A DNA stretch of 28,885 bases from Fragilaria crotonensis (Eukaryota; Bacillariophyta; Fragilariophyceae; Fragilariales; Fragilariaceae), in the NCBI GenBank assembly GCA_022925895.1, contig JAKSYS010000740.1, positions 1 through 28,885 of the forward strand, given 5' to 3'. A program made the position numbers and the translations under genes. Positions within the stretch are counted from its first letter, which is position 1; each line of letters opens with the position of its first letter. The notes under the pieces were generated by a model, which saw only the letters and a program-made list of their open reading frames with translations, was not told the origin of the DNA and ran no database searches. This document shows positions 28,591 through 28,885 of the stretch, in pieces.

Positions 28591-28722
28591 ATTCTCATGA
28601 TGGTATTTTTCACAAAAACTCCTCGCCTACCTCCGGGTTGGCCGGGTAGGGGTACACACTTGGACCCGTTTGGTTTCAGGACGGTGATTAACCCGATAAT
28701 TAGGTTTTGTTTGTTTTTTTTT
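28591..28722 (+). other. 3' UTR and T-rich tail of element D
   Basis: Contains a strong hairpin (28626-28650) and ends AATTAGG followed by TTTTG, TTTG and T9, directly before the target-site duplication. The A/C 3' block is not present; only AGG-T is shared. Confidence 0.75.
28626..28650 (+). other. Hairpin in the element D 3' UTR
   Basis: CCTAC-CT-CCGG, loop GTTGG, CCGG-GTAGG: a 9-bp stem with a two-base bulge, mostly G:C. A 3' stem-loop close to the tail is a plausible RT recognition site, as in stringent-type LINEs. It is not a bacterial terminator. Confidence 0.55.
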
Positions 28723-28737
28723 GATCCGTCTCCCAAG
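28723..28737. repeat. Target-site duplication of element D, right copy
   Basis: GATCCGTCTCCCAAG, identical to 19930-19944. It follows the T9 tail directly and continues into element C coding sequence. Confidence 0.95.
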
Positions 28738-28885
28738 GCTCGATGGTGCTGACATATTCATCGAAGGTTCCGTAATTGAAAGGGCGCGTGGATGTCCATT
28801 GCCGTTTACGTGCTTCTATCCCAATCAGCTGGCATCCTCCATGATGACATCGACCGGACGTGCGTGCTCTGGAAGATTCTCGTAA
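28723..28885 (-). mobile_element. Element C, continuation beyond element D (ORF2 upstream of RNase H)
   Basis: On the minus strand, FNYGTFDEYVSTIEPWETD is read into the duplication and continues at 19944 as WETDLLQHHELFIDPYSACLEL. This matches ATFDDYVQQLDAWEVDLLRH of element A. Near the window edge a second frame (ENLPEHARPVDVI) resembles REIPNMAVPVEIQ of A, so another single-base shift is likely. The element continues past 28885. Confidence 0.88.

Larger units (their letters stand above)
19945..28722 (+). mobile_element. Element D: full-length non-LTR retrotransposon nested in element C
   Basis: A plus-strand copy bounded by a perfect 15-bp duplication, so both ends are known to the base: 5' ACACTTTTTTTCG and 3' AATTAGG followed by TTTTG-TTTG-T9. 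It has a 93-bp 5' UTR, ORF1 (20038-22888, three frames), ORF2 (22885-28590, about ten frames), and a 132-bp 3' UTR with tail. It is the most diverged of the four: motif C is YVDD and its thumb is different. ORF1 is of the long type seen in B. Confidence 0.95.

Noticed and set aside
1..28885. CRISPR array, bacterial defence or phage system
   Set aside because: There are no short regularly spaced repeats, no prokaryotic gene arrangement, and all RTs belong to LINE-type elements.

Overview
The window looks like repeat-rich nuclear DNA of a eukaryote. Nearly all of it is made of four related non-LTR (LINE-type) retrotransposon copies, called A, B, C and D here. There is no operon structure, no bacterial gene, and no rRNA or tRNA gene that I can see. 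The open frames use the standard code. The reverse transcriptase style (a TSPSG-HLGHYKAL block, then a YDRI motif A, a GTGQGSG-SP motif B and a FVDD or YVDD motif C) resembles proteins I associate with diatoms and other microalgae. That assignment is an impression, not a proof.

Layout. Element A (about 2-8152, minus strand) has an intact 600-residue ORF1 and a frame-broken ORF2. Element B (about 8153-17412, minus strand) lies head-to-tail directly upstream of A and has a much longer ORF1 (about 1,050 residues, one frame break) and a frame-broken ORF2. From 17413 to 18249 there is non-element DNA with an imperfect tandem repeat of about 190 bp and a degraded, unidentified protein-coding remnant. 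Element C (minus strand) runs from 18250 to 19944 and resumes at 28723-28885, continuing past the window end. It is split by element D (plus strand, 19945-28722, 8,778 bp), which is flanked by a perfect 15-bp target-site duplication (19930-19944 and 28723-28737). D is therefore the younger, nested insertion.

How the parts work together. Each element encodes ORF1, a probable RNA-binding or RNP protein with a globular core followed by a C-terminal coiled coil and no CCHC knuckle. It also encodes ORF2, a polyprotein with an APE-like endonuclease (EEP), a long helical linker, reverse transcriptase, RNase H, a CX2CX8HX3C zinc motif and a short C-terminal tail. The catalytic residues of EEP, RT and RNase H are still readable in the copies that contain those domains. 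ORF2 begins at an ATGA overlap with ORF1 in A and D, and an ATGA is also present at the ORF2 start of B.

Four things stand out. (1) All four copies end on the coding strand with AGG followed by a T-rich tail (28, 5, 10 and about 9 T) rather than poly(A). (2) ORF2 ends in a short hydrophobic motif that in D is a canonical PCNA-interacting (PIP) box, QTLITSFF, and in A, B and C is a PIP-like V-x-S-[IL]-x-x-Y-F. (3) ORF1 has its core before the coiled coil, the reverse of the L1 ORF1p order. (4) Almost every lesion is a single-base frame shift, often at a homopolymer, with hardly any independent nonsense codon. That suggests indel sequencing errors in copies that may be nearly intact.
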